From JBNKHH01 sp050290245 (GTDB lineage: Bacteria; Pseudomonadota; Alphaproteobacteria; Rhodobacterales; Rhodobacteraceae): DNA of 45,266 nucleotides. The stretch lies in contig JBNKHH010000046.1 in assembly GCA_050290245.1 (NCBI GenBank), positions 1 through 45,266 on the forward strand, read 5' to 3'. Below the pieces are notes generated by a model, which worked only from the letters and a program-made list of their open reading frames with translations, ran no database searches and was not told the DNA's origin. The position numbers were made by a program, and so were the translations under genes. Shown here piece after piece: positions 17,453 through 25,429 of this stretch (within the stretch, counting starts at the first letter, position 1; each line of letters starts with the position of its first letter).

Positions 17453-17515
17453 TGCCAATACCGTTCCTCCTTGCCAGTGTCGCGCTGAATTCAGGACACC
17501 TAGGTAGGGCAAAGC

Positions 17516-18187
17516 GTGGCTGACCTCCAGCACCCCGAACTGGAATGGCGCGGGGATGTGCCCGTCGCCACGCGGTTCGACGATCCGTATTTCTCGCTTG
17601 AGAACGGCCTGGCCGAGACGGCCCACGTCTTCCATGCGGGCAACGGATTGCCGGAAAGGTTTCGCGATGGTTTCCATATCGCGGAACTTGGGTTTGGTAC
17701 GGGGCTGAACGCTTTCGCAACCTGGGGCGCATGGCGGAACACAGGCAGGCCGGGCCGTCTGCGGTTCACGTCATTCGAGCGCTTTCCCATGGAGGCAGAG
17801 GACATGCGGCGGGCCCTGTCCGTTTTCCCGGACGTGGCGGACCTGGCCGCCCCGGTGCTTGACGCCCTTGCCCTGGGCGCGCGCGAGGTGTCGGTAGAGG
17901 GGTTCGAACTGGCCGTGATCGTCGGCGATGCGCGTGAAACATTGCGTGACTGGACTGGGAGCGCGGATGCCTGGTTCCTCGACGGGTTTGCGCCTGCCAG
18001 GAACCCCGAATTGTGGGAGCCAGAACTCCTCTGCGAGGTGGCCCGGCACACGACCCCGGGCGGCACGGCCGCGACCTACAGCGCAGCCGGAGCCGTCAGA
18101 TCGGCTCTCGCGGATGCCGGTTTCGACATCGAACGCGTGCCCGGCTTCGGGCGCAAGCGCCACATGACGGTGGCGCGCAAGCCATGA
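17516..18187 (+). CDS. mnmD: tRNA 5-methylaminomethyl-2-thiouridine methyltransferase MnmD
   Basis: A 223-residue SAM-dependent methyltransferase. It opens ADLQHPELEWRGDVPVATRF and SLENGLAETAHVFHAGN, which are MnmC/MnmD features. The SAM motif is IAELGFGTGLNAFATW, and WFLDGFAPARNPELW holds the catalytic/tRNA-contact aspartate typical of the family. GRKRHMTVARKP is the usual C-terminus. It methylates nm5s2U34 of tRNA to mnm5s2U. The start is GTG at 17516 with AGGG about 6 bases upstream. In enterobacteria this domain is fused to the FAD oxidase; here that partner lies divergently. It overlaps the next gene by 4 bases. Confidence 0.92.
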   Translation: MADLQHPELEWRGDVPVATRFDDPYFSLENGLAETAHVFHAGNGLPERFRDGFHIAELGFGTGLNAFATWGAWRNTGRPGRLRFTSFERFPMEAEDMRRALSVFPDVADLAAPVLDALALGAREVSVEGFELAVIVGDARETLRDWTGSADAWFLDGFAPARNPELWEPELLCEVARHTTPGGTAATYSAAGAVRSALADAGFDIERVPGFGRKRHMTVARKP

Positions 18188-19062
18188 TCGAACAGTCGAA
18201 CCGAAAAGGCATCCTGCTGATGATCGCGACGACCCTGGTCTTCGCGGCTCAGGACGGAATATCCCGCCACCTGGCCGAGCACTACAACGTGCTGATGGTG
18301 GTCATGATCCGCTATTGGTTCTTCGCCGCCTTCGTCATCGCCATCTCGTCGCGCAAGGCCGGTGGCGTGCGGGCCGCGGCCAGGACAACACAGCCGGGCC
18401 TGCAAATCTTCCGGGGTGTGCTCCTGGCCGCTGAGATTTGCGTCGCCGTCCTTGGCTTCGTCTGGTTGGGCCTGGTGGAAAGCCACGCGATCTTTGCAAC
18501 CTATCCGCTTTTGATCACCGTGCTCGCCGGCCCCGTCCTCGGAGAAAAGGCCGGATGGCGACGCTGGCTTGCGATCTTGGTCGGCTTTGTCGGTATGCTG
18601 ATCATTCTGCAACCCGGCGTGGGCGTCTTCCAACCGGCTGCGATCATTCCCGTTCTGTCTGCCCTTATGTTCGCGCTCTACGGTCTTCTGACCCGATACG
18701 TTGCGCGAAAAGACAGTGCGGCGACCTCGTTCTTCTGGACCGGTGTCGTCGGAGCCGTCGCCATGACAGCCGTCGGTCTGCCGTTCTGGACTTCGATGAC
18801 CGCCTCCGATTCGATCTGGATGGGGCTGTTGTGCATGACGGGCGCTTTCGGACATTGGCTTCTGATCCGGGTCTACGAAGTGGCCGAAGCCGGGGCCGTC
18901 CAGCCCTTCGCCTACTTTCAACTGGTCTTCGCAAGCATGATCGGGATGGCCTTTTTCAAGGAAAAACTGGAGTTCCATTTGCTGGTTGGCGCGGCCATCA
19001 TCGTGGCGGCTGGCGTCTTTACACTGCTGCGGGCACATCGGGCGGCGTCCCGTCTATCCTAA
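18184..19062 (+). CDS. EamA/DMT-family transporter
   Basis: A 292-residue membrane protein with about ten hydrophobic helices in two EamA repeats (GILLMIATTLVFAAQDGISR opens the first; ALMFALYGLLTRYVARKD opens the second; GAVQPFAYFQLVFASMIGMA is a typical late helix). DMT members export amino acids, nucleosides or other metabolites; no substrate can be assigned. The ATG overlaps the mnmD stop (ATGA), so it is probably coupled to mnmD, although the functional link is unclear. Confidence 0.88.
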   Translation: MIEQSNRKGILLMIATTLVFAAQDGISRHLAEHYNVLMVVMIRYWFFAAFVIAISSRKAGGVRAAARTTQPGLQIFRGVLLAAEICVAVLGFVWLGLVESHAIFATYPLLITVLAGPVLGEKAGWRRWLAILVGFVGMLIILQPGVGVFQPAAIIPVLSALMFALYGLLTRYVARKDSAATSFFWTGVVGAVAMTAVGLPFWTSMTASDSIWMGLLCMTGAFGHWLLIRVYEVAEAGAVQPFAYFQLVFASMIGMAFFKEKLEFHLLVGAAIIVAAGVFTLLRAHRAASRLS

Positions 19063-19135
19063 TGGGTATATTCGGATTCTTGCCCAAATTGTCCAAGCTG
19101 TCATAAGGTATCACCTGTTACAGGGATGATTTAAC

Positions 19136-20200
19136 ATGAGATTTTGGCCAAGGTGCTGCCTTTTGCTGGTGGTGATGACGGGTTTCGCGGCAGAGGTCGC
19201 AGCACAGGAACTTAGGGTCGTCACAGTCACCCGCACTCCGTTTTCGCATGTCGAAAACGGGGCCAATACAGGATTTTCGCTTCAATTATGGGATGCGATC
19301 GCCACTGAACTGGGGCTCGAGTATCGCATCGACCGACTGGATGATTTCGCCGAGATGCTCAGTGAGGTCGAATCAGGCAGGGCCGATCTGGCCGCCGCGA
19401 ACATATCCATTACCGCTTCTCGTGAAGCGCGGCTTGACTTCAGTCAGCCGATCTTTTCATCGGGATTGCGCGTCATGGTGCCCGAGGACCTGAACGAGGC
19501 GTCCGTCGCGTCCATCCTGTGGTCTCGCGATCTTCTGCTGGCCCTCCTCGCCGCGTTTGCCCTGTTGTTGGGCGGCGGCATGCTGATGTGGCGCTTCGAA
19601 CGCGGTCAACAGGAGTATTTCGAAGGCACTGCGCGCGAAAAGATGTTCCCCGCCTTCTGGTGGGCGCTGAATCTGGTCGTGAACGGTGGCTTCGAAGAAC
19701 GTGTTCCTCGGACGGCTTTGGGCCGCGTGTTCGGGACCATTCTGGTCGTGTCCTCGCTGTTCGTGGTGTCGGTATTCGTTGCAAAGATCACTTCTGCGAT
19801 GACAGTCAATGCGATCCAGAATTCGGTCCAATCCCTGAACGATCTCTATGGAAAAGAGGTCGGCACGACCCGCGGCTCGACTGCGGCGACATTCATGGAC
19901 GGTCGGGACATGCCGTACCGAGGTTTCGCCAATCTCGACGACCTGCTGCGTGCCTTCGAGGGGGCGGAGCTACAGGCAGTGGTCTTCGACACCCCGATCC
20001 TTTCCTACTATGTGAACACGAAGGGGCAGGGCATTGGCGCCTTGGTCGGGCCGACGTTCCAACGCGAGAACTATGGCTTTGCGTTGCCCACCGACAGCGC
20101 ACTGCGCGAGGATATCGACCGCACTCTGTTGCGGCTGCGAGAGGATGGGACCTATCGCAGCATCTACGTCACTTGGTTTGGCAGTGAAGACCCCGGCTAA
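19136..20200 (+). CDS. Prokaryotic ionotropic glutamate-receptor-like, amino-acid-gated ion channel
   Basis: A 354-residue protein with the S1-TM-pore-TM-S2 layout of GluR0-type receptors. A signal peptide (1-23) is followed by ligand-binding lobe S1 (24-118), helix M1 (about 132-152), a pore loop (about 171-190, AFWWALNLVVNGGFEERVP), helix M3 (about 196-222) and lobe S2 (225-354). Arg96 in SITASREARLDFSQPI aligns with the agonist-binding arginine of eukaryotic receptors (TLVREEVIDFSKPF). GST at 247-249 and Asp285 in VVFDTP match the S2 ligand residues. The TVGYG potassium filter of GluR0 is absent. A plain periplasmic binding protein is excluded by the two-helix pore insert. It is a single gene converging on mlaC, with a 4-base overlap. 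Confidence 0.8.
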   Translation: MRFWPRCCLLLVVMTGFAAEVAAQELRVVTVTRTPFSHVENGANTGFSLQLWDAIATELGLEYRIDRLDDFAEMLSEVESGRADLAAANISITASREARLDFSQPIFSSGLRVMVPEDLNEASVASILWSRDLLLALLAAFALLLGGGMLMWRFERGQQEYFEGTAREKMFPAFWWALNLVVNGGFEERVPRTALGRVFGTILVVSSLFVVSVFVAKITSAMTVNAIQNSVQSLNDLYGKEVGTTRGSTAATFMDGRDMPYRGFANLDDLLRAFEGAELQAVVFDTPILSYYVNTKGQGIGALVGPTFQRENYGFALPTDSALREDIDRTLLRLREDGTYRSIYVTWFGSEDPG

Positions 20201-20793
20201 CCTGCCTTTTTGAGATCGCCGATCAGCGCATCGATCTTGCCGCCACGCTTGTCCAGCATGGCGCCGATTTCGGTCCGCTCCGATTTCAAAAGACTGATGC
20301 CTTCAATCAGCAAATCGAAAAATTTGTCCGAGCCCGACCGGTCTGACACCATAAAGCTGACCGCGAAGGGCGACTGGCCTTTCAGTTTCGCTACGGCGGT
20401 CACTTCCTGAAAGCTCTTCACCGCCCTTGCGCCGGTCACTTCGATCTGGCCACCGATAAACTCTCGGAAACGCTTGCCGTATTTGCGCGACATATAGCCG
20501 GTGAAAGCATCGGTATAAGCTTTGATCTGGGCTGCGCTCGCGCTGCGGGCGGGCGGGCCAAGCACCGAACGTGCGATGGTCGGGACATCGGCATAACGCA
20601 GGAAGATCTTCTCGAAATCCTGGAACATCGCGGCTTCCGACCTACCGGAGTTGATCACCGAATTGATGTCCGAGACAGCCGCATCGATCAATTTGCGGGC
20701 CTGGGACTCGGTCAGTGCCCTTGCCGGGCTCAGCGAAAGGGAAAGGGCAAGAACGCTGGCGGAAGCCGTCAGCAAGAAATCACGACGTGTCAT
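20197..20793 (-). CDS. mlaC: MlaC-family phospholipid-binding protein (Tat-type signal)
   Basis: A 198-residue periplasmic protein of the MlaC/Ttg2D family that shuttles phospholipids between the outer-membrane MlaA complex and the inner-membrane MlaFED transporter. The N-terminus MTRRDFLLTASASVLALSL looks like a twin-arginine signal ending at ARA. The mature part has the family pattern: DFEKIFLRYADVPTIARSVLG, FTGYMSRKYGKRFREF and FMVSDRSGSDKFFDLLIEG. ATG at 20793 is used because it lies 1 base past the mlaA stop (TGAGATG) and starts the signal. mlaFED are not here. Confidence 0.9.
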   Translation of the reverse strand: MTRRDFLLTASASVLALSLSLSPARALTESQARKLIDAAVSDINSVINSGRSEAAMFQDFEKIFLRYADVPTIARSVLGPPARSASAAQIKAYTDAFTGYMSRKYGKRFREFIGGQIEVTGARAVKSFQEVTAVAKLKGQSPFAVSFMVSDRSGSDKFFDLLIEGISLLKSERTEIGAMLDKRGGKIDALIGDLKKAG

Positions 20794-20794
20794 C

Positions 20795-21562
20795 TCAAAA
20801 ATCCTCATAGAGGCCCTCATACACTTCATCGTACAGGTTTTCATAGGGATCGAAGGCGTTCTCGGCAGAAGTCTGCCCGCTCAACTCGAACCTGCGGCTT
20901 TCCAGGTAATACAGGCGCAGCTGCGCATAGCTGTCCGCGCTGTCGTAAAGTATGCTGTCGACGGTCTCGGCATATTCATATCGCGAATCCAAAACCGAAG
21001 GCAGGGATGTCGCCGCTGCTATTTCGTCGCCCTCATCCCCGATGAATGACACCGGATTGGATGCGATATCGACGACAAGGCCCACGGCATCGCGACCGGT
21101 CGACGGACCAAACAAGGGCAGTTCCAGGTAAACTCCTTCACCCGCCCCCCAGACCGCCAGCGTGTCGCCAAACCCGGTTTCCCGTTCTTCGAGGCCGAAG
21201 TCAGAGGTTGCAGGATCGAAAATGCCGAATACGCCCAAGGTCGAATTGACGAGGAAGCGCATGAAATTGTGCCCCGCGTCGTCGATGTTGCCTTGCAGGA
21301 CATCATTCATGACGCTGCGTGGCATATTCAGGTTCGCCGCCGCGTTCGAAAAGCCCGTCCGGACCGGTTTCGGCACCACCGTTCCATAGCCCTGGCTGGC
21401 AGGGCGGAAAAACAGCCGGTCGGCCCCTTTGTTGACCCCATGACTGACCCGGTTAAACGACTCAAACGGGTCGTTGATCTCGGCGGTTGAGTCGGCTGCG
21501 CCGCAGGCCCCAAGCCCCAACGCCGCAACAAGGATCAGGACAGATGGGCGGAATGAGAACAT
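20795..21562 (-). CDS. mlaA: MlaA (VacJ) family outer-membrane lipoprotein
   Basis: A 255-residue lipoprotein that removes phospholipids from the outer leaflet of the outer membrane. The lipobox is LGLGAC with lipidated Cys20. NDPFESFNRVSHGVNKGADR is the strongly conserved opening of the MlaA domain, followed by NLNMPRSVMNDVLQG, RFLVNSTLGVFGIFDPA and LPLFGPSTGRDAVG. The acidic, tyrosine-rich C-terminus (about 215-255) is lineage-specific. ATG at 21562 gives a proper lipoprotein signal; an in-frame ATG at 21595 would only extend it. It is coupled to mlaC downstream. Confidence 0.92.
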   Translation of the reverse strand: MFSFRPSVLILVAALGLGACGAADSTAEINDPFESFNRVSHGVNKGADRLFFRPASQGYGTVVPKPVRTGFSNAAANLNMPRSVMNDVLQGNIDDAGHNFMRFLVNSTLGVFGIFDPATSDFGLEERETGFGDTLAVWGAGEGVYLELPLFGPSTGRDAVGLVVDIASNPVSFIGDEGDEIAAATSLPSVLDSRYEYAETVDSILYDSADSYAQLRLYYLESRRFELSGQTSAENAFDPYENLYDEVYEGLYEDF

Positions 21563-21759
21563 ACGAGGGGTCACGCGGTAATCCAATGGCAGCATCGAGA
21601 ACATCAATCCCAGCAGACATAGTTTGGAACGCACCGATTTCACAGGGGCGATGATATTTTCGCGAAGTTTCGTAAAGATTTGTTGCGCACAGGTTTCGTC
21701 GGTTGGATGGTGGCGGTGAAACGAACACGGCCCGAAACGGCCTGCCAAACGAGGATGAC

Positions 21760-22227
21760 ATGACGCTCGAAATCGAGAAAAAACTGCAAGACCAAGGACT
21801 TTCGTTGCCTGACGCGCCTGCACCCGCGGCGAACTATGTCCCTTTCGTGATCTCTGGCAAGCTGGTCTTCGTTTCTGGCCAGGTTTCAATCGACGAGGCT
21901 GGCGCGATGATCACCGGCAAACTGGGCGGCGATCTGGATGTTGACGCCGGGGCGAAAGCAGCCGAGCGCTGTGCCCTGTCCCTGCTGGCGCAGGTGCGGG
22001 TCGCTTGCGGCGGTGACCTGGGGAAACTGAAACGCGTTGTAAAGCTGACCGGCTTCGTCAATTCCACGCCGGACTTCACGGACCAGCCCAAGGTCGTGAA
22101 TGGTGCCTCCGATCTTCTGGTCGCTCTCCTGGGCGACGCGGGGCGGCATTCGCGTTCGGCGGTCAGTGCGGGCGCCCTGCCGTTCAATGTCGCAGTCGAG
22201 ATCGAAGGCATCTTCGAGATCGCATGA
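21760..22227 (+). CDS. RidA/YjgF-family protein
   Basis: A 155-residue small chorismate-mutase-like fold protein. The domain has FVSGQVSIDEAG, KAAERCALSLLAQ, VVKLTGFVNSTPDF and the C-terminal HSRSAVSAGALPFNVAVEIEG, which contains the conserved arginine expected to bind the carboxylate of enamine/imine substrates. Family members hydrolyse reactive 2-aminoacrylate-type intermediates. GAGGA lies a few bases before the ATG at 21760. It overlaps the next gene by 4 bases (ATGA) and heads a five-gene run. Confidence 0.88.
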   Translation: MTLEIEKKLQDQGLSLPDAPAPAANYVPFVISGKLVFVSGQVSIDEAGAMITGKLGGDLDVDAGAKAAERCALSLLAQVRVACGGDLGKLKRVVKLTGFVNSTPDFTDQPKVVNGASDLLVALLGDAGRHSRSAVSAGALPFNVAVEIEGIFEIA

Positions 22228-22991
22228 TGCCGTATCTGCCTGACAGTTTTCGCACCCGTCCGCTGGCGCATCGGGCCCTGCACGATGTCAAGGACGGCCG
22301 GCCCGAAAATTCCCGCGCCGCTGTCCAGGCGGCGGTGGCGCGGGGCTACGGTATCGAAATCGACGTGCAGCTGACATCGGACGGCGCGGCCGTGGTCTTT
22401 CACGACTACGAACTGCCGCGCCTGACCGGGGCGCAAGGCAGGGTGCGCGAAAAGACCTGGGAAGAGCTGGCGTCGATAAACCTCAAGGGAGGCAAGGAGG
22501 GCGTGCCGCGCCTGTCCGATATCCTTGACGGCGTGGCGGGCCGAGTGCCTCTCCTGATCGAGATCAAGGACCAGGACGGCAAGCTCGGCCCGAACGTCGG
22601 CCCGCTTGAGCGCGCAGTTTCCGAGGCGATCAGAGGTTACCGGGGCGACGTGGCGGTCATGTCCTTCAACCCTCACAGCGTGCGGGCCATGCAAGAAATG
22701 TCGCCGGACGTGCCGCGCGGCCTGACGACCGACCCGTTCCGTCGTATCAACTGGCCTGTGCCTGTCGCCCGGCTCGGTGAACTGGCGCAAATCGCCGATT
22801 ATGATCGGGTTGGGGCCAGCTTTATCAGTCACAACGTCGGCGATCTTGCCAACCCGCGGGTGCGCGAATTGAAAGACGGCGGCGCCACGATCTTGTGCTG
22901 GACGGTTCGCAGCCTGAAAGACGACGAAAAGGCCCGACGTGTCGCCCATAACGTGACCTTCGAAGGATATCTGCCAGAGACCGCGCATTGA
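22224..22991 (+). CDS. Glycerophosphodiester phosphodiesterase
   Basis: A 255-residue cytoplasmic UgpQ-like enzyme that cleaves glycerophosphodiesters to glycerol 3-phosphate and an alcohol. The active-site set is visible: His16-Arg17 in LAHRAL, Glu29-Asn30-Ser31, Glu45 and Asp47 in IEIDVQLTSDG, and His60-Asp61 in VVFHDYE. IEIKDQDGK carries a further metal-site acid and CWTVRSLKDDEKA is the usual C-terminal motif. No signal peptide is present. Overlaps with ridA upstream place it in the same transcript. Confidence 0.9.
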   Translation: MMPYLPDSFRTRPLAHRALHDVKDGRPENSRAAVQAAVARGYGIEIDVQLTSDGAAVVFHDYELPRLTGAQGRVREKTWEELASINLKGGKEGVPRLSDILDGVAGRVPLLIEIKDQDGKLGPNVGPLERAVSEAIRGYRGDVAVMSFNPHSVRAMQEMSPDVPRGLTTDPFRRINWPVPVARLGELAQIADYDRVGASFISHNVGDLANPRVRELKDGGATILCWTVRSLKDDEKARRVAHNVTFEGYLPETAH

Positions 22992-23016
22992 ACTTGTCTC
23001 GCGATCTGTCAGTCTT

Positions 23017-24216
23017 ATGTCGAAGCCCATGACCGACGACGCCCAGCTTGAACTCTCGGCGCTGAACACGCTTGCCGCGATCGACCCAGTCGAATGGGAT
23101 GCCTGTGCCTGTCCAGAGGTGGCGGACGGCGGACGGCCGATCGATCCTTTCACGACGCACCGCTTTCTGTTGGCGCTCGAAGAAAGCGGTTCCGTCGGTG
23201 TCGGCACGGGCTGGGAACCCCGCTATCTGGTTGTTCGAGAGGACGGGGAGGTCATAGCCGTCGCCCCGCTTTACGCCAAGGGGCACAGCCAGGGCGAATA
23301 CATTTTTGACCACAACTGGGCCCATGCCTGGGAACGCGCGGGGGGGCGTTACTATCCGAAATTGCAGATCGCGGTGCCGTTCACGCCGGTGACCGGGCGG
23401 CGTTTTCTGACCCGCGCGGGCCATGAAAGCACGGGGTTCGAAGCGCTGGTTCAGGGCGCCTTGCATATCGCGACCCAGAACAACCTGTCGTCGGTTCATG
23501 CCACGTTCTGCACCGAGGAGGAGGCGCGGTGCGGCGCGGACATCGGGCTCCTTCACCGCGTGACACAGCAATACCACTGGACCAATGACGGGTATGAGAC
23601 GTTCGACGATTTCCTGGCGGCTTTGTCTTCGCGCAAACGCAAGGCCATGCGGCGCGAGCGCCGCGTCGCCCAGGGCTTTGGCGGCGAAATCGTTGCCCTG
23701 ACCGGAGAGCACTTGCTGCCCGAACATTGGGATGCCTTCTGGACCTTTTATCAGGACACGGGCGCGCGGAAATGGGGTACGCCCTACCTGACCCGGTCGT
23801 TCTTCGACATCGCCCAGGCCACTATGCGCGACGATATTTTGCTGATCCTAGCAATGCGCGAAGGCCGTGCGGTTGCCGGAGCGCTGAATTTCATCGGGCG
23901 CCACACCCTCTTTGGACGCTATTGGGGTGCCATCGAACACCACGACTGCCTGCATTTCGAACTGTGTTACTATCAGGCCATTGACCATGCGATCGCCCGC
24001 GGCCTGTCGACTGTCGAGGCCGGGGCCCAGGGCGAACACAAACTGGCCCGAGGCTATCTGCCCGTCGAAACTCATTCGCTGCACTGGATGGCCGATGAGG
24101 GCTTTTCCCGTGCCGTCGCGGATTACTTGCGCGCAGAACGCCGGGCAGTGGACGAAGACATCGAAGTGCTGACCAGCTATGGCCCATTTCGGAAGGTAAC
24201 GGTGGAACCCGAATGA
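23017..24216 (+). CDS. FemAB-like / GNAT-fold acyltransferase (PF04339-type)
   Basis: A 399-residue cytoplasmic protein of the 'peptidogalycan biosynthesis/recognition' GNAT group. Recognisable stretches are IFDHNWAHAWERAGGRYYPK, LSSRKRKAMRRERR, DAFWTFYQDTGARKWGTPYL, LNFIGRHTLFGRYWG and GAQGEHKLARGYLPVETHS. The acyl donor and acceptor are unknown; FemAB relatives add amino acids to peptidoglycan precursors, but this is not shown for this subgroup. Starts at 23017 and 23029 are both possible. The TGA overlaps the phhB ATG. Confidence 0.8.
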   Translation: MSKPMTDDAQLELSALNTLAAIDPVEWDACACPEVADGGRPIDPFTTHRFLLALEESGSVGVGTGWEPRYLVVREDGEVIAVAPLYAKGHSQGEYIFDHNWAHAWERAGGRYYPKLQIAVPFTPVTGRRFLTRAGHESTGFEALVQGALHIATQNNLSSVHATFCTEEEARCGADIGLLHRVTQQYHWTNDGYETFDDFLAALSSRKRKAMRRERRVAQGFGGEIVALTGEHLLPEHWDAFWTFYQDTGARKWGTPYLTRSFFDIAQATMRDDILLILAMREGRAVAGALNFIGRHTLFGRYWGAIEHHDCLHFELCYYQAIDHAIARGLSTVEAGAQGEHKLARGYLPVETHSLHWMADEGFSRAVADYLRAERRAVDEDIEVLTSYGPFRKVTVEPE

Positions 24217-24509
24217 CAGAAAAACTCTATGGAGCCGCCCGCGACGCGGCGATGAGCGAATTGGTGCAACTCGGGTGGAGCGAGGTCGAAGGTCGCGACG
24301 CGATCTCAAGGTCGTTCAAGTTTGCTGATTTTGCCCAGGCCTGGAGCTGGATGACTCGTATGGCACTGGTCGCCGAAAAAATGAACCACCATCCTGAATG
24401 GCGCAATGTTTATAATCGGGTAGAAGTTGTTCTTACCACGCACAGCGTCAAAGGACTTTCTGACCTTGATGTGGACCTTGCCCGCGAAATGAGCGTTACA
24501 ATCCAATGA
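24213..24509 (+). CDS. phhB: 4a-hydroxytetrahydrobiopterin dehydratase (pterin carbinolamine dehydratase)
   Basis: A 98-residue enzyme that dehydrates 4a-hydroxytetrahydropterin. The active-site motif EKMNHHPEWRNVYNRVEV (about 49-66) contains the essential His-His pair, and TTHSVKGLSDLDVDLA completes the domain; SFKFADFAQAWSWM is the conserved helix before it. No aromatic amino acid hydroxylase (phhA) is present in the window. It may therefore serve another pterin pathway or moonlight. It overlaps both neighbours by 4 bases. Confidence 0.92.
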   Translation: MTEKLYGAARDAAMSELVQLGWSEVEGRDAISRSFKFADFAQAWSWMTRMALVAEKMNHHPEWRNVYNRVEVVLTTHSVKGLSDLDVDLAREMSVTIQ

Positions 24510-25366
24510 GCTACGTAGACCAATTCATGAACTTTCGCATCACCGGCGATACGACCATAGGTAGTATACTGACTATCGATTTCCTCGTCGGCATAGCCGG
24601 CCAGGTCGTGCTGGCGGCCGTGATCCTGATCCTCGGCTTCTTTGTGGCTGGGTTCGTGCGGCGGCGGATCGTGCGTCTGGCCGAGGCCTCGCGCCATTTC
24701 GACAGGACGATGGGGGTGTTCCTGGCAAACCTTGCGCGCTACGCGATCCTGACGCTGACCTTCGTCTTTGTCCTTCAGCAGTTCGGTTTTCAGACGACAT
24801 CCCTGGTCGCGCTTCTGGGTGCCGCGGGCCTCGCGATCGGCCTTGCCTTGCAGGGCGTGCTGAGTGGTGTGGCTTCCGGCGTGATGCTGGTCTTGTTCCG
24901 CCCGATCAAGATCGGGGACTTTATCGAGGTGAACGGCTATTCAGGCACGGTCAAGGATATCTCGATCTTTACGACCGAACTGGCGACGCTGGACAACGTG
25001 CAGGTCATCATCCCGAATACGGACGTGTGGTCGAACTCGATCAAGAACTACTCGATCTACGACACGCGCCGGGCCGAATGGGTGTTTGGTGTCAGCTATT
25101 CCTCGGACCTGAAAAAGGCTGAGAACATTCTGCGCGAAACGATCCTCGACGACCCGCGCGCCCTGAAAGAGCCTGCGCCTTTCCTCCAGGTGAACAACCT
25201 CGGCGACAGCTCAGTCGATTTCCTGGTTCGGGTTTGGGTTCCCGCTTCGGATTATTTCCAGTTCCAGGCCGACATGAAGCGCGCCGTGAAAGAAGCTTTC
25301 GATGCGGGCGGGGTTGAAATCCCATTTCCCACGCAGACGGTTTACGAGTTTCGCGAAAACGCCTGA
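24506..25366 (+). CDS. mscS: Small-conductance mechanosensitive channel MscS
   Basis: A 286-residue channel that releases solutes during hypo-osmotic shock. Three transmembrane helices fall within about 25-115. The third is the Gly/Ala-rich pore helix GAAGLAIGLALQGVLSGVAS. The conserved beta domain follows (FIEVNGYSGTVKDISIFTTE, VQVIIPNTDVWSNSIKNYS), then the alpha/beta domain ending EIPFPTQTVYEF. Length fits minimal E. coli-type MscS. It is the last gene of the five-gene run and is followed by a 10-base-pair hairpin. Confidence 0.94.
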   Translation: MSYVDQFMNFRITGDTTIGSILTIDFLVGIAGQVVLAAVILILGFFVAGFVRRRIVRLAEASRHFDRTMGVFLANLARYAILTLTFVFVLQQFGFQTTSLVALLGAAGLAIGLALQGVLSGVASGVMLVLFRPIKIGDFIEVNGYSGTVKDISIFTTELATLDNVQVIIPNTDVWSNSIKNYSIYDTRRAEWVFGVSYSSDLKKAENILRETILDDPRALKEPAPFLQVNNLGDSSVDFLVRVWVPASDYFQFQADMKRAVKEAFDAGGVEIPFPTQTVYEFRENA

Positions 25367-25377
25367 ACGGCGCAGTG

Positions 25378-25402
25378 GCCGGATTCCTTTACGGAATCCG
25401 GC
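25378..25402. terminator. Bidirectional terminator-like hairpin between mscS and peroxiredoxin genes
   Basis: GCCGGATTCC (25378-25387) and its perfect complement (25393-25402) form a 10-base-pair stem with a 5-base loop. It lies 11 bases after the mscS stop and 27 bases after the convergent peroxiredoxin stop. No clear U tract follows on either strand. The position and stability still suit a terminator or 3'-end stabiliser for both messages. Confidence 0.6.
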
Positions 25403-25429
25403 GCGCCCATGTCGGGCAAGGTGCAGCCA

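Noticed and set aside
19434..19447. FNR-like sequence TTGAC-TTCA-GTCAG
   Set aside because: It is inside the coding sequence of the receptor-like channel, not near a promoter, and is explained by the conserved DFSQP codons.
21834..23207. 457-codon open frame on the minus strand
   Set aside because: Antisense to ridA, the glycerophosphodiesterase and the start of the FemAB-like gene, all of which have family motifs and coupled starts.
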